This document shows, one piece after another, positions 1-8,599 of a stretch of 28,797 nt of DNA. The notes under the pieces are model-generated. The model was not told the origin of the DNA, did no database searches, and saw only the letters and a list, made by a program, of their open reading frames with translations. The translations under genes were made by a program, and so were the position numbers. The stretch lies in the NCBI GenBank assembly GCA_003427395.1, contig BFEA01000341.1, positions 15,513 through 44,309 of the forward strand. The letters are read 5' to 3'. How positions within the stretch are numbered: position 1 is the stretch's first letter; the number at the start of each line of letters is the position of its first letter. Origin of the DNA: Chara braunii (lineage: Eukaryota; Streptophyta; Charophyceae; Charales; Characeae).

Positions 1-29
<29 letters not shown>
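1..29. repeat. Poly-T tract at window edge
   Basis: An uninterrupted run of 29 T opens the window. It could be the poly-A tail of a retroposon lying on the minus strand and continuing outside the window, or simply a low-complexity contig edge. Nothing in the adjoining 300 bases identifies a retroposon body. Confidence 0.8.
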
Positions 30-31
<2 letters not shown>

Positions 32-351
32 ATGTCAAGTGTCAACTAGCCGTCAAGGCCCTTTTCTAGGCTCCTCCTCTCAGTTTTGGCCCTTCCCATG
101 CCCAAGGGTCAATCCGTTGTTTCTCGGACTGCACTTGTGGCCTTTCCATGCCTATGGGAGCTTCCGTTTGCCTCTATCCGTTCCAAACGGTAGACCCCCA
201 TATTCCGATTTTCTCCCTCAGGCCTATTTTTATTTTGGAGTCCCTTTTGGCTCCGTTTTCTTGGGGGAGTCCAATCCGACATTTTTCGGGTTGCTCCCAC
301 GCCTCTACCTCCATGTTTCTTTGCCTTTTCTTTTTTTTTTGGCCTTCCCGC
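30..351. other. CT-rich stretch, no gene recognised
   Basis: Pyrimidine-rich sequence between the poly-T tract and the first LTR. Open frames cross it on both strands, but their translations are rich in F, P, L and S, as expected from CT-rich DNA, and run on into the neighbouring LTR, so I do not call a protein. It may be the internal part of an older retroelement. Confidence 0.5.
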
Positions 352-1205
352 TGTCGGTGCGAATACCCTTACAAGGGTACTCGCACTGGATTTTTGCAGT
401 TGACAAAGAAATGGGTCGATTCATATTTAATGGGAAGACCCCTCGGGTCGCAGGGGTTCGCAGACTAAGGATACGGCGGTAACATCTATGATTAGAGAGT
501 GTGTGGACGCGCGGGTTTGAGGCGCGCGTGATTTTTTCCTCTTTGATCGCAATGGAAGACGCGGCGTGGATTCCAGTCGACGTGCTTCATTATAACAGTT
601 GTTTGTTTTGATTAAACTGACTAACCTATGGGCGCCGTTTCTCTAGTTCCGCGTGGTACGGTGAACGGTTCAGTGAGCCTGTATGGACTTATGCGGAATC
701 CAGATGATGGGACCTGATGGATTTGGCTAAGGACGGGTAGCAGCGGCGAGGCCGGTAGGCCGACGCGTGTTTTTTGGGTGGTCTTCTGTGCGAGTGTGGG
801 CCGGGAAGTGGCATAGGGTGTTTCCTTCAAGTTGGACCCAAAGATCGTGCGCTACCTCTTTATTAGGAGACTCGAGCCCACTAGTACCAGGCTTGGGCTT
901 AGCCCTATAGGTTACGACATTAGGCTGACACTACGGAGGTTCGGGGAACGAGGCCCACGGGCGTCGGCGCAGCAGCAGCGAAGCAGGATGGAGCGAAACC
1001 TGAGGGGTCGAGGGCCCGGAAGGGCTATCCCCCTTGGTTTTGTTGGCGGGTGTGGCAACAGGCCCGATCCACGGGAACCTCCCTTTTTTCGTTTTGTTTC
1101 CTTTATTAATTTTTGTTTTATATATACCTCTTATTGTTTTTGTTTTAGTTCTCGTCTTTTTACTCGCGTCCCGCTTCGGGACGCGATACCGGGACTGATA
1201 TAGCA
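352..1205 (+). mobile_element. LTR (solo or terminal copy), relative of the LTRs at 1212 and 7086
   Basis: It begins TGTCGGTGCGAATACCC, matching the start of the LTRs at 1212 and 7086. It shares several blocks with them in the same order. These are the palindrome at 363-380, the TTTTTGCA box, a GC hairpin around 505-530, the block around 885-915 (GGCTTGGGCTTAGCCC), and the block around 990-1045 (AGGGGTCGAGGG then TATCCCCCTTGGTTTTG). Between blocks the sequence is strongly diverged, so this is a different, older family member. A T-rich run (1085-1160) and a perfect 9-bp hairpin (CGCGTCCCG at 1165-1173, loop CTT, CGGGACGCG at 1177-1185) precede the inferred CA end at 1205. The 3' boundary comes from comparison with the inverted LTR at 15788, whose end reads GATATATCGCA against GATATAGCA here. 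No target duplication is visible, so solo status is not shown. Confidence 0.7.
1165..1185. repeat. Perfect 9-bp hairpin near LTR 3' end
   Basis: Arms CGCGTCCCG and CGGGACGCG are separated by CTT. The inverted LTR at 15788-16876 has an equivalent hairpin near its own 3' end (CGGGACC at 15824-15830, GGTCCCG at 15835-15841), with different arm bases. A role in RNA 3'-end formation is possible but inferred. Confidence 0.7.
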
Positions 1206-1207
1206 CT

Positions 1208-1211
1208 GCGT
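1208..1211. repeat. Left target-site duplication GCGT
   Basis: GCGT directly before the TG of the 5' LTR is repeated as GCGT directly after the CA of the 3' LTR (7836-7839). A 4-bp duplication is at the short end of what LTR integrases usually make (4-6 bp). It supports these LTR boundaries and a single intact insertion. Confidence 0.75.
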
Positions 1212-1953
1212 TGTCGGCGCGAATACCCTTACAAGGGTATCCGCCCTGTTTTTTTGCAAGCAATAGAAAATAAGTCTGGATTAAAATTTAAGTATACCGC
1301 GCTAGGCGAGGTTGTGTCTTTAATTTACGTTGACCCGTTTTTTTTACTAGAGTAAAGAGTGCGTGAACGCGCAGGTTTGAGGCGTGCGTGATTCTGTTCT
1401 TATCATTGGTTATGAAGCCGGCGCGGACGCCGGTCGGTTCGTTTCTATTGTATCTCTATTTTTATTTTTGGTTATTTTTTGTTAGACTAAGATTTAAAGA
1501 TAGTTGTCTTTGGTTGGTATGTTTGACTGAGTTACACATGCGTGCGGAGGACGACCTCGGCGGCGGCGACGACAACGGCAGGGTGACTACGGTAGGTCTT
1601 GGTGCGCGGGGTGGCGGACGTGGTACAGCTTGGTAGGTTGGCGCAGGCGCTGGGCGGGCGCGCGCACGGTTGTAAGCAGAGATGAGGCTCAGGCCAGTTT
1701 TTCTTGGCCCTGAGCGCAGCGCCGCACCGCCCTATATGGCACTCCCCGGATATTGGCCCCAGGCTTGGGCTTAGCCCTATAGGTTATGGTGTTGGGCTAC
1801 CGCTACGGAGGTTCCGGGGTCGAGGCCGGCTGGCGTAGGCGCAGCAGCAGCAGAACGGCGTGGAGGAAGCCGAGGGGTTGAGGGTCTGGCGCGGCTATCC
1901 CCCTCTGGTTTTGTGATAGGCGCGGCATTGGTGCCGGACCGATGCGCTCGACA
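1212..1953 (+). repeat. 5' LTR of the 6.6-kb element
   Basis: 742 bp, beginning TGTCGGCGCG and ending GCGCTCGACA. By eye it differs from the 3' LTR at roughly one base in 18-20 over the first 220 bases, so the insertion is not very recent. It contains the palindrome ATACCCTTACAAGGGTAT at 1223-1240. It also has a GC hairpin around AGGTTTGAG (arms CGCGC and GCG-type), a T-rich stretch near 1440-1490, and the GGCTTGGGCTTAGCCC block near 1762-1777. No TATA box can be fixed with confidence. Confidence 0.9.
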
Positions 1954-1955
1954 GG

Positions 1956-1973
1956 TGGCGCCGTTGTCGGGGA
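1956..1973 (+). promoter_or_regulatory. Primer-binding site, tRNA-Asp type
   Basis: TGGCGCCGTTGTCGGGGA lies 2 bases after the 5' LTR. Plant tRNA-Asp 3' ends (known family sequence) predict TGGCGCCGTTGCCGGGGA, a one-base difference. tRNA-Asp priming is used by some plant Ty3/gypsy groups. Its position and match fix the element's orientation. Confidence 0.85.
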
Positions 1974-1995
1974 TAACGGCTGCCTACCGTTGTCC
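1971..1995 (+). repeat. Leader hairpin overlapping the primer-binding site
   Basis: GGATAACGG (1971-1979) and CCGTTGTCC (1987-1995) can pair over nine positions, one of them a T-G wobble, with a 7-base loop. The 5' arm shares its first three bases with the end of the primer site, so primer annealing and this helix would compete at their edge. Confidence 0.6.
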
Positions 1996-4189
1996 TTGGT
2001 GGAACGATATCCGGGTATGGAAGTGAGGAATAGGCAAATGAGAAGTTTTGATAGACTTGTATGAGCGATTGGCTAATATTTTGACTATCGTTGGAAGTAC
2101 CGTAACGACTGAGAGGTCCCTAGAAGTCGGACCTTGATTCGAGGCAGGTTGACAATCCGCGGAGAATAATCGTTTCTGCTCTATTGACTGGGTTAGGAGA
2201 AATGACTGATTGTATAGGGTATTGGATAAAGCATGAAGCGGGGGTTAATTCCGTGGATGGGGTTTGGATGATGCAGTAAGGGTTGCTTGAGATCAATAAG
2301 CGCCTTGACTATGCGCTGTGAGCGGTGCCTAGTGTGTGATTAACTGAAGTTGAAAGGCTCTTTGACTTTAATGATTGATGAGTTGGGTAATGCCTTGTAG
2401 GCTCGATTCGGCTAGGAATGAGCAAGGTGGTACTGGCATTGCTAAGTATGCCTATTATTGGAATTCAAGGCTAATTGACTCGTTTCATGACTGTTGTGCA
2501 AAGCCTGCCGTGGAAGATAATCAAGTTAAGATGGAGCGTCTCCCCTAGTCATATGACCCCTGCGTTAGAGGAAGTTGCTGATACGGAAGCAGCATGGGTG
2601 AGAGGTTGATTGATAAAGTGCGAAATAAGGAGTTTAATCGTAGGGATATTTCCTTGAGCTCAGGTTGGGATGTGATATGATACGTACTACGGCCAGTACG
2701 ATGCTTAAACTCATCGATAGCATGAGTTGGTAATAATTTGAGTCGCTTGCGAACTGTCTGGTTAACTATCGATAGATCTCGAGAAGTAGTGACCACTAGG
2801 GTAGTGGTTTGGCTAGTCTGAAGAGGGACCTATGTGTTAATTATATGTGATATATGTATATATGACATTTATGATTGTTTGTTTGGTTGTCTCTATATAT
2901 GTGCTCTCATTGTGTTCTGTTTGATGTCTGATTGATGACGTATGTGTGGATTGTCTTTCACAAGGACATAAATTCTGCATGAAACCCACGTCTAGCATGG
3001 GACCAAGGGTGAATAGGGTGACTTACTTCTGTGGAAGGTGGTTCTTCTGAGAAGGAGTTAGTCGGCGTGTATAATTTGTTCTTATTGGAAAGACATTCTT
3101 GAGTTGTTACTCCCTTGATGAGGTTTAAGGAAGCGGTTAGTCTCGAAATTGATAGTGAGACCCATGCCGGAACTATGTTTCTGGTCCCTTGGTGGGGTGT
3201 TATTGTCTTTCCTGTGATGGGAGAGTAACTACACTATCTATTGAGAAAAGAGGAAAGGGCTTGCTACCCCGCTGAGGTTGTGATGGCCAGGTGGAACAGC
3301 TACTGCTTAGTGAGAGCGGTCCGGGAGTAGCGATCTGGGTTCGCCTCGCATTAAGCAGAGTCATCGTATGTGTAAAGTCACGGATTCGCTATCCGCTGTC
3401 CTGACGGGTATGAATGGGCCTGACCATCTGACCATGATTAGGCTCAGTTAGGTGCGAGCGCTGAAATTAGAGAGGGTCGCGGTGAGGCTTGATCCTTAGA
3501 GCGGGGCTCAGGGGTCAAAATTTTATCTCAAGAGGATTACACCGCACCTCTGCACTATATGCTTCGCTTAAGAGATGAAGGGGGTAACAATTGTATCATG
3601 CTAATTCCTCATTGTCAGTCCTACTCTGTCTTGTATAAACTAAGGGATTTTTTGGGAACTATCTTGTTATATAGCTGGCAGTTGAGTTAGCTTTGTGGTT
3701 ATGTACAAAGCGTACTGTGCTCTTCAGTTACCACCCCTGCAAATAAGTTGTGCTTATTACGTTGTGATCATGATTACGAGTATATCATAGTTATTGTAGG
3801 TTGTACTGCATTTTGGATGCAGGTTTGGGGTACTCGCCTACATGACATGCATATTATATTTTTCTGGGTGGTGAGAGTGATATGTGATTAATGTCGGAGT
3901 TATGACTCGGGGGTTTTATCGACGGGTATTTGGTGTTCTACTGCCGGTGGATATTTGTGTGAAGGGCTCCCTTCGGTATAGCCGATTGTTGGAATAGACT
4001 TTCTACGTGCGTATGCCATAAGTATCGGGATGATCTTAGCAGAGCATCATTGGCATCCATTACTTGAGTAATGTACCATTTCGTATGAATAGTCACCATT
4101 AGGAAGTCGGGGTTTGTGAAAGGGTTATTACCACGGTATATTACCATTGATATCTTCCAAGGTTGGGCGGTCGCAAACGCAGGAAGTGA
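1996..4189. other. Decayed internal region of the element, no readable gene
   Basis: This is the position expected for the 5' leader and most of gag. All six frames are broken by frequent stops and no gag capsid signature could be read. The segment CCTAGAAGTCGGACCTT at 2119-2135 recurs at 18239-18255. Confidence 0.6.
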
Positions 4190-4633
4190 ATGGTTCTAGG
4201 GAAAGATGATCTGAGGATGAGGTTTAGAGATGAGATGGTGGAGTATGATTGCCAATAGAATAACGGAAGGCGCATGCTGGACGTTTTTCTGTGATGGGCA
4301 GAACCCAGACCGGAGCAGGCAACTCAGGATGCCCTATGCGAAAGAAGATCTCAGTGTGACCCTGCCCGTCAGGGGGGATGTGGTGACGACAAGGGTGGCT
4401 CTGGTGGGAGGAAAGCGGATTGGGGAAAGGACGTTTGCAGACATTGTGCCAAGGAAGGGCACATAATAAAGTTTTGTCGAGAGCGAAGGGCCGATGAGGC
4501 AAGTGGTCTAATAAGGACTGACATTGAGGGACATGTTTTCGACAGGACGGGGGAGTACATTGACCCAACCATCCCAAGGGGAACACGGAAGGAGGCTTTG
4601 CGGCGAGACGGGGCATCAAGCACCGCCTCATGA
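4190..4633 (+). pseudogene. Broken gag C-terminal part with CCHC zinc knuckle
   Basis: Reading the frame that starts at 4190 gives a short acidic/basic stretch, then stops at 4256 (TAG) and 4292 (TGA). It is then open for about 112 codons to TGA at 4631. The open part is basic and glycine-rich, then carries CRHCAKEGHIIKFC at 4436-4477. This is a perfect C-x2-C-x4-H-x4-C retroviral-type zinc knuckle, the nucleic-acid-binding motif of Gag nucleocapsid. After the knuckle the frame continues for about 50 residues with acidic and arginine-rich sequence (a segment reads RKEALRR), typical of a linker toward pol. The two nonsense codons in one continuous frame mark it as a pseudogene. No other CCHC-type protein fits this position between LTRs as well. 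Confidence 0.75.
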
Positions 4634-5240
4634 ATATAGTCGGGAAGAGGAAGCGTTTGTGTGAAAAGGGCCTGGAAACTTGAGCAAACTGTAGATATAA
4701 GCAGGAATCCCCAATTATATAGCTGAGGCACAGCGTACAGAGGGAGAGGATTTTCGTAATAGGGGTCCGGTAAAGGTGGCGTGAGTTGTAGACAGGAGGG
4801 GCCCCAAATAGAGCGACTGTATATGTGGGGAAGGTTAGATCCGTCGCGCATCACGTTGTTGGGGTGTCTCAAGTAGATGGAGCCAGGAGTGACCCTAAGG
4901 GCATTGCTATGAAGTGGGGGTTTGTTCCATTAGGCCTATTGATCAAGAGAAGGAGATATGGGACCTACGGCGTGCCTAGGCCTAGACATATGTATAGGGG
5001 TGAGAGGTAGAAGAGGCTTGGGAAAAAACCTCAATATTTGGGGGATAGGCCATCTAGCCTAGGGAGGTAGTTGCATGACTGGTGTATGGGCGACTCCTAG
5101 CCTTACTTTTCTTTGGATATCTGGATATATCCTGGATTACTTGGGTCCCTCGGATTGAGAGGTATGGCTATGCCCTGGTCAAAACTGTTTTAGCGTGGCT
5201 CTGATCAGGGAGGCCGCATTGTCCTTATGTGATACAAGTG
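4634..5240. other. Interior of element after gag, no pol signature
   Basis: A short open frame at 4825-5010 (+) may be a frameshifted continuation of the gag tail, but has no motif I recognise. No aspartic protease triad or reverse-transcriptase box was found on the sense strand. Confidence 0.5.
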
Positions 5241-5241
5241 A

Positions 5242-5816
5242 TGATTTGAGTTGGGATTGTTCAACTCCGAGTATATATATATGTAGCTCGAGAACATTTG
5301 GCTCGCATTTGAGTTGGGGTGTTGTACCCCTGTGTATATATTGAGTTGAGGCTTTATCTGAGACTATCTTTGTATATGACGATCACAATCACTCTCACAT
5401 GTGTGGGTTATCCTGATGTATGATGACTTTGTGTGAGAGATGTGCGAGATACATCTCATGTGTATTGAATTGTGTGAGTTTCATGAGAATAAATGGATGT
5501 GAACTGTCTATTCTTCGGTATACTCGCGCGGCCTGCCTACAGGCAGGGCAGGACCGAGTATAAGGAGAGGGAGTGCAGTCTGTCATCGTGAAAGCATGAG
5601 AATCTCAAGGGATTTTGCGAGTCTTTGAGACTCAAATACTTACCATGCCGGATGTTCTATGGATGAGTTGTGAAGAGGGTCCGTAAGTAGGCCCCTCAGT
5701 TGAGTTGGTTCATGGTTGTGTTGTGGAGAGGACCCATAAGTAGGCCCTCAATTTGAGTTGTTCTATGGTTGAGTTTGTTCTTTGATTGAGACCCCTTCAG
5801 ATTAAGGAAGGGGGTA
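5242..5816 (+). repeat. Hairpin-rich non-coding block with short direct repeats
   Basis: Stem-loops occur in series. GAGTT/AACTC lies at about 5248-5267. GGGGT/ACCCC lies at about 5314-5328. There is a compound hairpin at 5521-5560 (outer TACTCG/CGAGTA, inner CCTGCCT/AGGCAGG). GAGTCT/AGACTC lies near 5612-5626. Two similar hairpins with GTAAGTA or ATAAGTA loops lie near 5673-5740, and CCCCTTC/GAAGGGG at 5792-5813. The first two sit in direct repeats starting TTGAGTTGGG and ending in a TATATAT run. The same loop core (TAAGT) is found in the array at 10991-11929. Confidence 0.6.
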
Positions 5817-7085
5817 ATGTTGGTTATTGGAAGACTCATCTTCATAATAAAGGTGTTTTAAAAAGGGTCGCGTGATAGCTCATCCTAGACAGGGAGGGAT
5901 GAATGGGAGACCTGTGGAGAGATACCTCCTTCGTGTGACAGGTGGTTAATAGATTTAAGGGCATGGTAAGCAGTGTTCAACTGATAAAGTCTGACGAGAG
6001 GAACCAGAATTACGAAGTGGATCATTGGTGGAACTGAGAAGGTTGCAAGTTAGTGCATAGTCGTGGGATGTGCGGTCTGTTGTCTCTGATCAAGCCAGCG
6101 GGTTGCGGCCTTGTGTATGAGCGTCACGGTGAACTTGTTTGTGATTGTGAAAATAGGCCAGGCTTCCTATGTTGTCCCATGGGAGGCTGGTAAACCCCTT
6201 TAAAGTGAGACAGACCCCTGCATAGTCCCGCAGTGGGCCTGTGGTCTGTTTTGCGACGCACCGTTAGACGCTTGTGCTAATCCTAAGGCATATTGAGGAA
6301 TACCATGCTAAACGGTAAAGGTTAGCACCTCTAGGGCGCAACCCCTATTGGATGACTGCAAGCCAGCACAACCTGGTTGCGGGTCCACGTCTACCAACGG
6401 GGTAAGAGTTTAAGGGGTTATGCACGCCCCAGGGAGATTACTCCGATGGGATGGCGGGGGATATGAGTCGAGACTATGGGGTAGTCATGATTGAATGCTT
6501 ATCAGGAGAAAACATATCGTTGTATAACCAACGAAGGAACCGCCGCTAAGATAACAATGCGGTAGGTCGTAGATCTGGCCCGATCAACCAGGCTATGGTG
6601 GACCAGGATGGAGACCTAGCATTTTTGTACTAGACTGCAGAAAGAGCTAAGAGGAGACTTATGTATGTATATATGTACGTTTGATTGCGAGGATTTTCGC
6701 GAGGGAGGCGAGAGTGCCTTTGGAGGTCTCATCTAAGGCCCGCGTCCCTGAGTATGACTCTGCTTGTCTAACCGGGACACTCAACGAGAGGTCGGCGTTT
6801 GTCTAGGACAAAGGGGAGAGGACGGTTTGAGGTGGCCTTCGGGAACTTAAACTGTAGTATCGATGCGTAATACCCCAGCGTCCTACTGTCAGGACGAGCG
6901 GAGACCCAGGTTAAAACCCTGGCGGCATACAGTTGAGTAGGCACAGATTGTTGGGGGCCTCGAACCTGAGTCTGTCGGCCAATCAGATTGGTTCCTTTCT
7001 CGTCAGCATTTAGAGTGTGGATGGATTTATAGCTTTCTGATTTGGCGAAGCGACGGGGACGTCGCTTAATATGGTCCGATAAGTT
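5817..7085. other. 3' interior of element, no gene recognised
   Basis: No open frame of useful length and no recognised motif. A 7-bp hairpin with arms AGCGACG and CGTCGCT lies about 30 bases before the 3' LTR. The purine-rich tract expected right at the LTR border is absent or badly decayed. Confidence 0.5.
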
Positions 7086-7835
7086 GTCGGCGCGAATACC
7101 CTTACAAGGGTATCCACCCTATTTTTTTGCAAGCAATAGAAAATAAGTATGGATTAAAATTTAAGTATACCGCGCTAGACGCGGTTGTGTCTTTAATTTC
7201 ATTGACCCGTTTTTTTTACTAGAGTAAAGAGTGCGTGAACGCGCAGGTTTGAGGCGCGCGTGATTCTGTTTTTTATCATTGATTATGAAACCGGCGTGGA
7301 CGCCAGTCGGTTCGTTTCTATTGTATCTCTATTTTTATTTTTGGTTATTTTTTGTTAGACTAGGATTTAAAGATAGTTGTCTTTGGTCGGTATGTTTGAC
7401 TGAGTTACGTGTGTGTGCGGAGGACGACCTCGGCGGCGGCGACGAGAGCGGCAGGGTGACTACGGTAGGTCTTGGTGCGCGGGGTGGCGCGAGTGGCGGA
7501 CGTGGTACAGTTTGGTAGGTCGGCGCAGGCGCTGGGAGGCCGCGCGCACGGTTGTAGGCAGAGATGAGGCTTAGGCCAGTTTTTCTTGGCCCCGAGCGCA
7601 GCACCGCACCGCCCTATATGGCACTCCGCGGATATTGGCCCCAGGCTTGGGCTTAGCCCTATAGGTTATGGTGTTGGGCTACCGCTACGGAGGTTCCGGG
7701 GTTGAGGCCGGTGGACGTCGGCGCAACAGCAGCAGAGCGGCGTGGAGGAAGTCGAGGGGTTGAGGGCCTGGCGGAGCTATCCCCCTCTGCTTTTGTGATA
7801 GGCGCGGCGTTGGTGCCGGACCGATGCGCTCGACA
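7086..7835 (+). repeat. 3' LTR of the 6.6-kb element
   Basis: 750 bp, co-linear with 1212-1953 from TGTCGGCGCG to GCGCTCGACA. The palindrome is at 7096-7113. Small insertions relative to the 5' copy account for the 8-bp length difference. Open frames inside it (for example 7279-7518 +) are mirrored in the 5' LTR at 1388-1636 only as far as the repeat demands, and look like LTR sequence, not protein. Confidence 0.9.
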
Positions 7836-7839
7836 GCGT
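7836..7839. repeat. Right target-site duplication GCGT
   Basis: Matches 1208-1211 and directly follows the LTR terminal CA. Confidence 0.75.
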
Positions 7840-8233
7840 GGAGGGTGTTGTATCCGCAGGGTGGCCTGATACGTGGTCACGGAACTGCGTGGTTACTACG
7901 CCGGAGTTGCCCCCTTTAATTTCTATACCATCCCCTAGACTTATATAATTTTGACGCCCAAACCGCGCACGTTTTGCCTTGGGACGCAGCGCAGTAAGGG
8001 TGCGACGGGCGCAGGGGCCTAGCCCCGTGGGTACACCCACGAACTGTTGAAAATGCAGACCAGTGTTTGAATCTGGATGACAGGACTCAGGTACGGAGCG
8101 GCGGCCAGGGGGTGCCTACATGGGCGGTGCCGAAGGCTTGTGGTTATTACCGCCGCGACAATATGTCACACGGTCGTGCGATCGGATGCAAAGGGCTGGA
8201 GTGACCAGCTCGGCCACTGCATAGTTTTTGTAA
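7840..8233. other. GC-rich flank, no gene; perfect palindrome at 8027-8042
   Basis: No supported coding region. CGTGGGT (8027-8033) and ACCCACG (8036-8042) form a 7-bp palindrome with a 2-base centre, next to a shorter GGGGC/GCCCC inverted repeat. If the element at 1212-7835 is removed, this sequence joins the LTR at 352-1205, so it may be the interior of that older element. Confidence 0.5.
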
Positions 8234-8253
8234 GTCCGGGAGTGAACCCGGAC
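8234..8253 (+). repeat. GC hairpin 1 of the U6-like tandem unit
   Basis: GTCCGGG (8234-8240), loop AGTGAA, CCCGGAC (8247-8253). The stem recurs identically at 8437-8456 with a different 6-base loop. Each copy is followed by a purine run with 7 to 10 G and then, after a GC-rich spacer, by a U6-like segment. Confidence 0.7.
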
Positions 8254-8358
8254 GAGATAGGGAGACGGATGCAAACGCGGTAAGGTAAAAGGAGAAAGGG
8301 GGGGGGGAGGGCCCGAACGACCCTTGGAAGCGCGGCGAGGCGCCAACTGCTAGGAAAA

Positions 8359-8431
8359 GTCCTTCGGGACATCCGTTATAATTGGAACGGTACAGAGAAG
8401 GTTAGCTTGGCCCCCGTGCTAGGGTGACACT
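8359..8431 (+). pseudogene. U6 snRNA-like sequence, copy 1 (3'-truncated)
   Basis: U6 is the catalytic RNA of the spliceosome. This copy starts with the 5' stem-loop GTCC-TTCG-GGAC (8359-8370), then ACATCCG, ATTGGAACGGTACAGAGA, AGGTTAGC and GGGTGACAC, in the order and spacing of plant U6. By eye roughly nine of ten bases match, after allowing for a 5' stem one base pair shorter. The ACAGAGA box that pairs with the 5' splice site is intact. After GACAC the U6 3' domain is missing and is replaced by the GC hairpin at 8437. There is no T-run terminator, and none of the usual plant USE or TATA spacing is visible upstream. I therefore call a U6-derived pseudogene or chimera, although transcription is not excluded. 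Confidence 0.85.
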
Positions 8432-8436
8432 CGTAG

Positions 8437-8456
8437 GTCCGGGGATGAGCCCGGAC
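8437..8456 (+). repeat. GC hairpin 2 of the U6-like tandem unit
   Basis: GTCCGGG (8437-8443), loop GATGAG, CCCGGAC (8450-8456). It starts six bases after the U6-like copy 1 breaks off, in the place of the normal U6 3' end. Confidence 0.7.
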
Positions 8457-8524
8457 GAAAAAAGGGAAAAAGGGGGGGGCCGAGCGGTTTTTTGGCGCCG
8501 CCGTGGGGCATTACCCCGGGCGGA

Positions 8525-8599
8525 GTCCTTCGGGACAACCGCGGATACTGGAACAATACAGAGGGGATTAGCACGGACCCTGCTCGAGGATGACAGGCA
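8525..8599 (+). pseudogene. U6 snRNA-like sequence, copy 2 (decayed)
   Basis: Starts with the same GTCC-TTCG-GGAC stem-loop (8525-8536) and continues through CTGGAACAATACAGAG, GGATTAGCAC, GACCCTGC and AGGATGACAGGC. The ACAGAGA box has changed to ACAGAGG, which would disturb 5' splice-site recognition, while ATTAGC and GGATGACA remain. It begins 166 bases after copy 1. The spacer resembles the one before copy 1 (GC hairpin, purine run, G run, GC-rich part), so the pair arose by tandem duplication. No terminator follows. Confidence 0.8.

Larger units (their letters stand above)
1212..7835 (+). mobile_element. Ty3/gypsy-like LTR retrotransposon, 6.6 kb, defective or non-autonomous
   Basis: The element has two LTRs in the same orientation (1212-1953, 7086-7835), TG...CA ends, a GCGT target duplication and a tRNA-Asp-type primer-binding site at 1956-1973. 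The 5.1-kb interior contains a broken gag tail with one CCHC zinc knuckle (4436-4477). I see no protease, reverse transcriptase, RNase H or integrase signature downstream. From about 5.2 to 5.8 kb the interior is hairpin-rich and apparently non-coding. Stop codons are dense and the DNA is rich in TG and TA, consistent with cytosine decay. There is no convincing polypurine tract directly before 7086. It is either a gag-bearing non-autonomous element or a full element that lost pol. Assignment to Ty3/gypsy rests on primer type and the CCHC gag, so it is moderate. Confidence 0.85.

Noticed and set aside
39-482. 147-residue open frame on the plus strand
   Set aside because: CT-driven composition, and it runs into the conserved start of the LTR at 352, including the palindrome.
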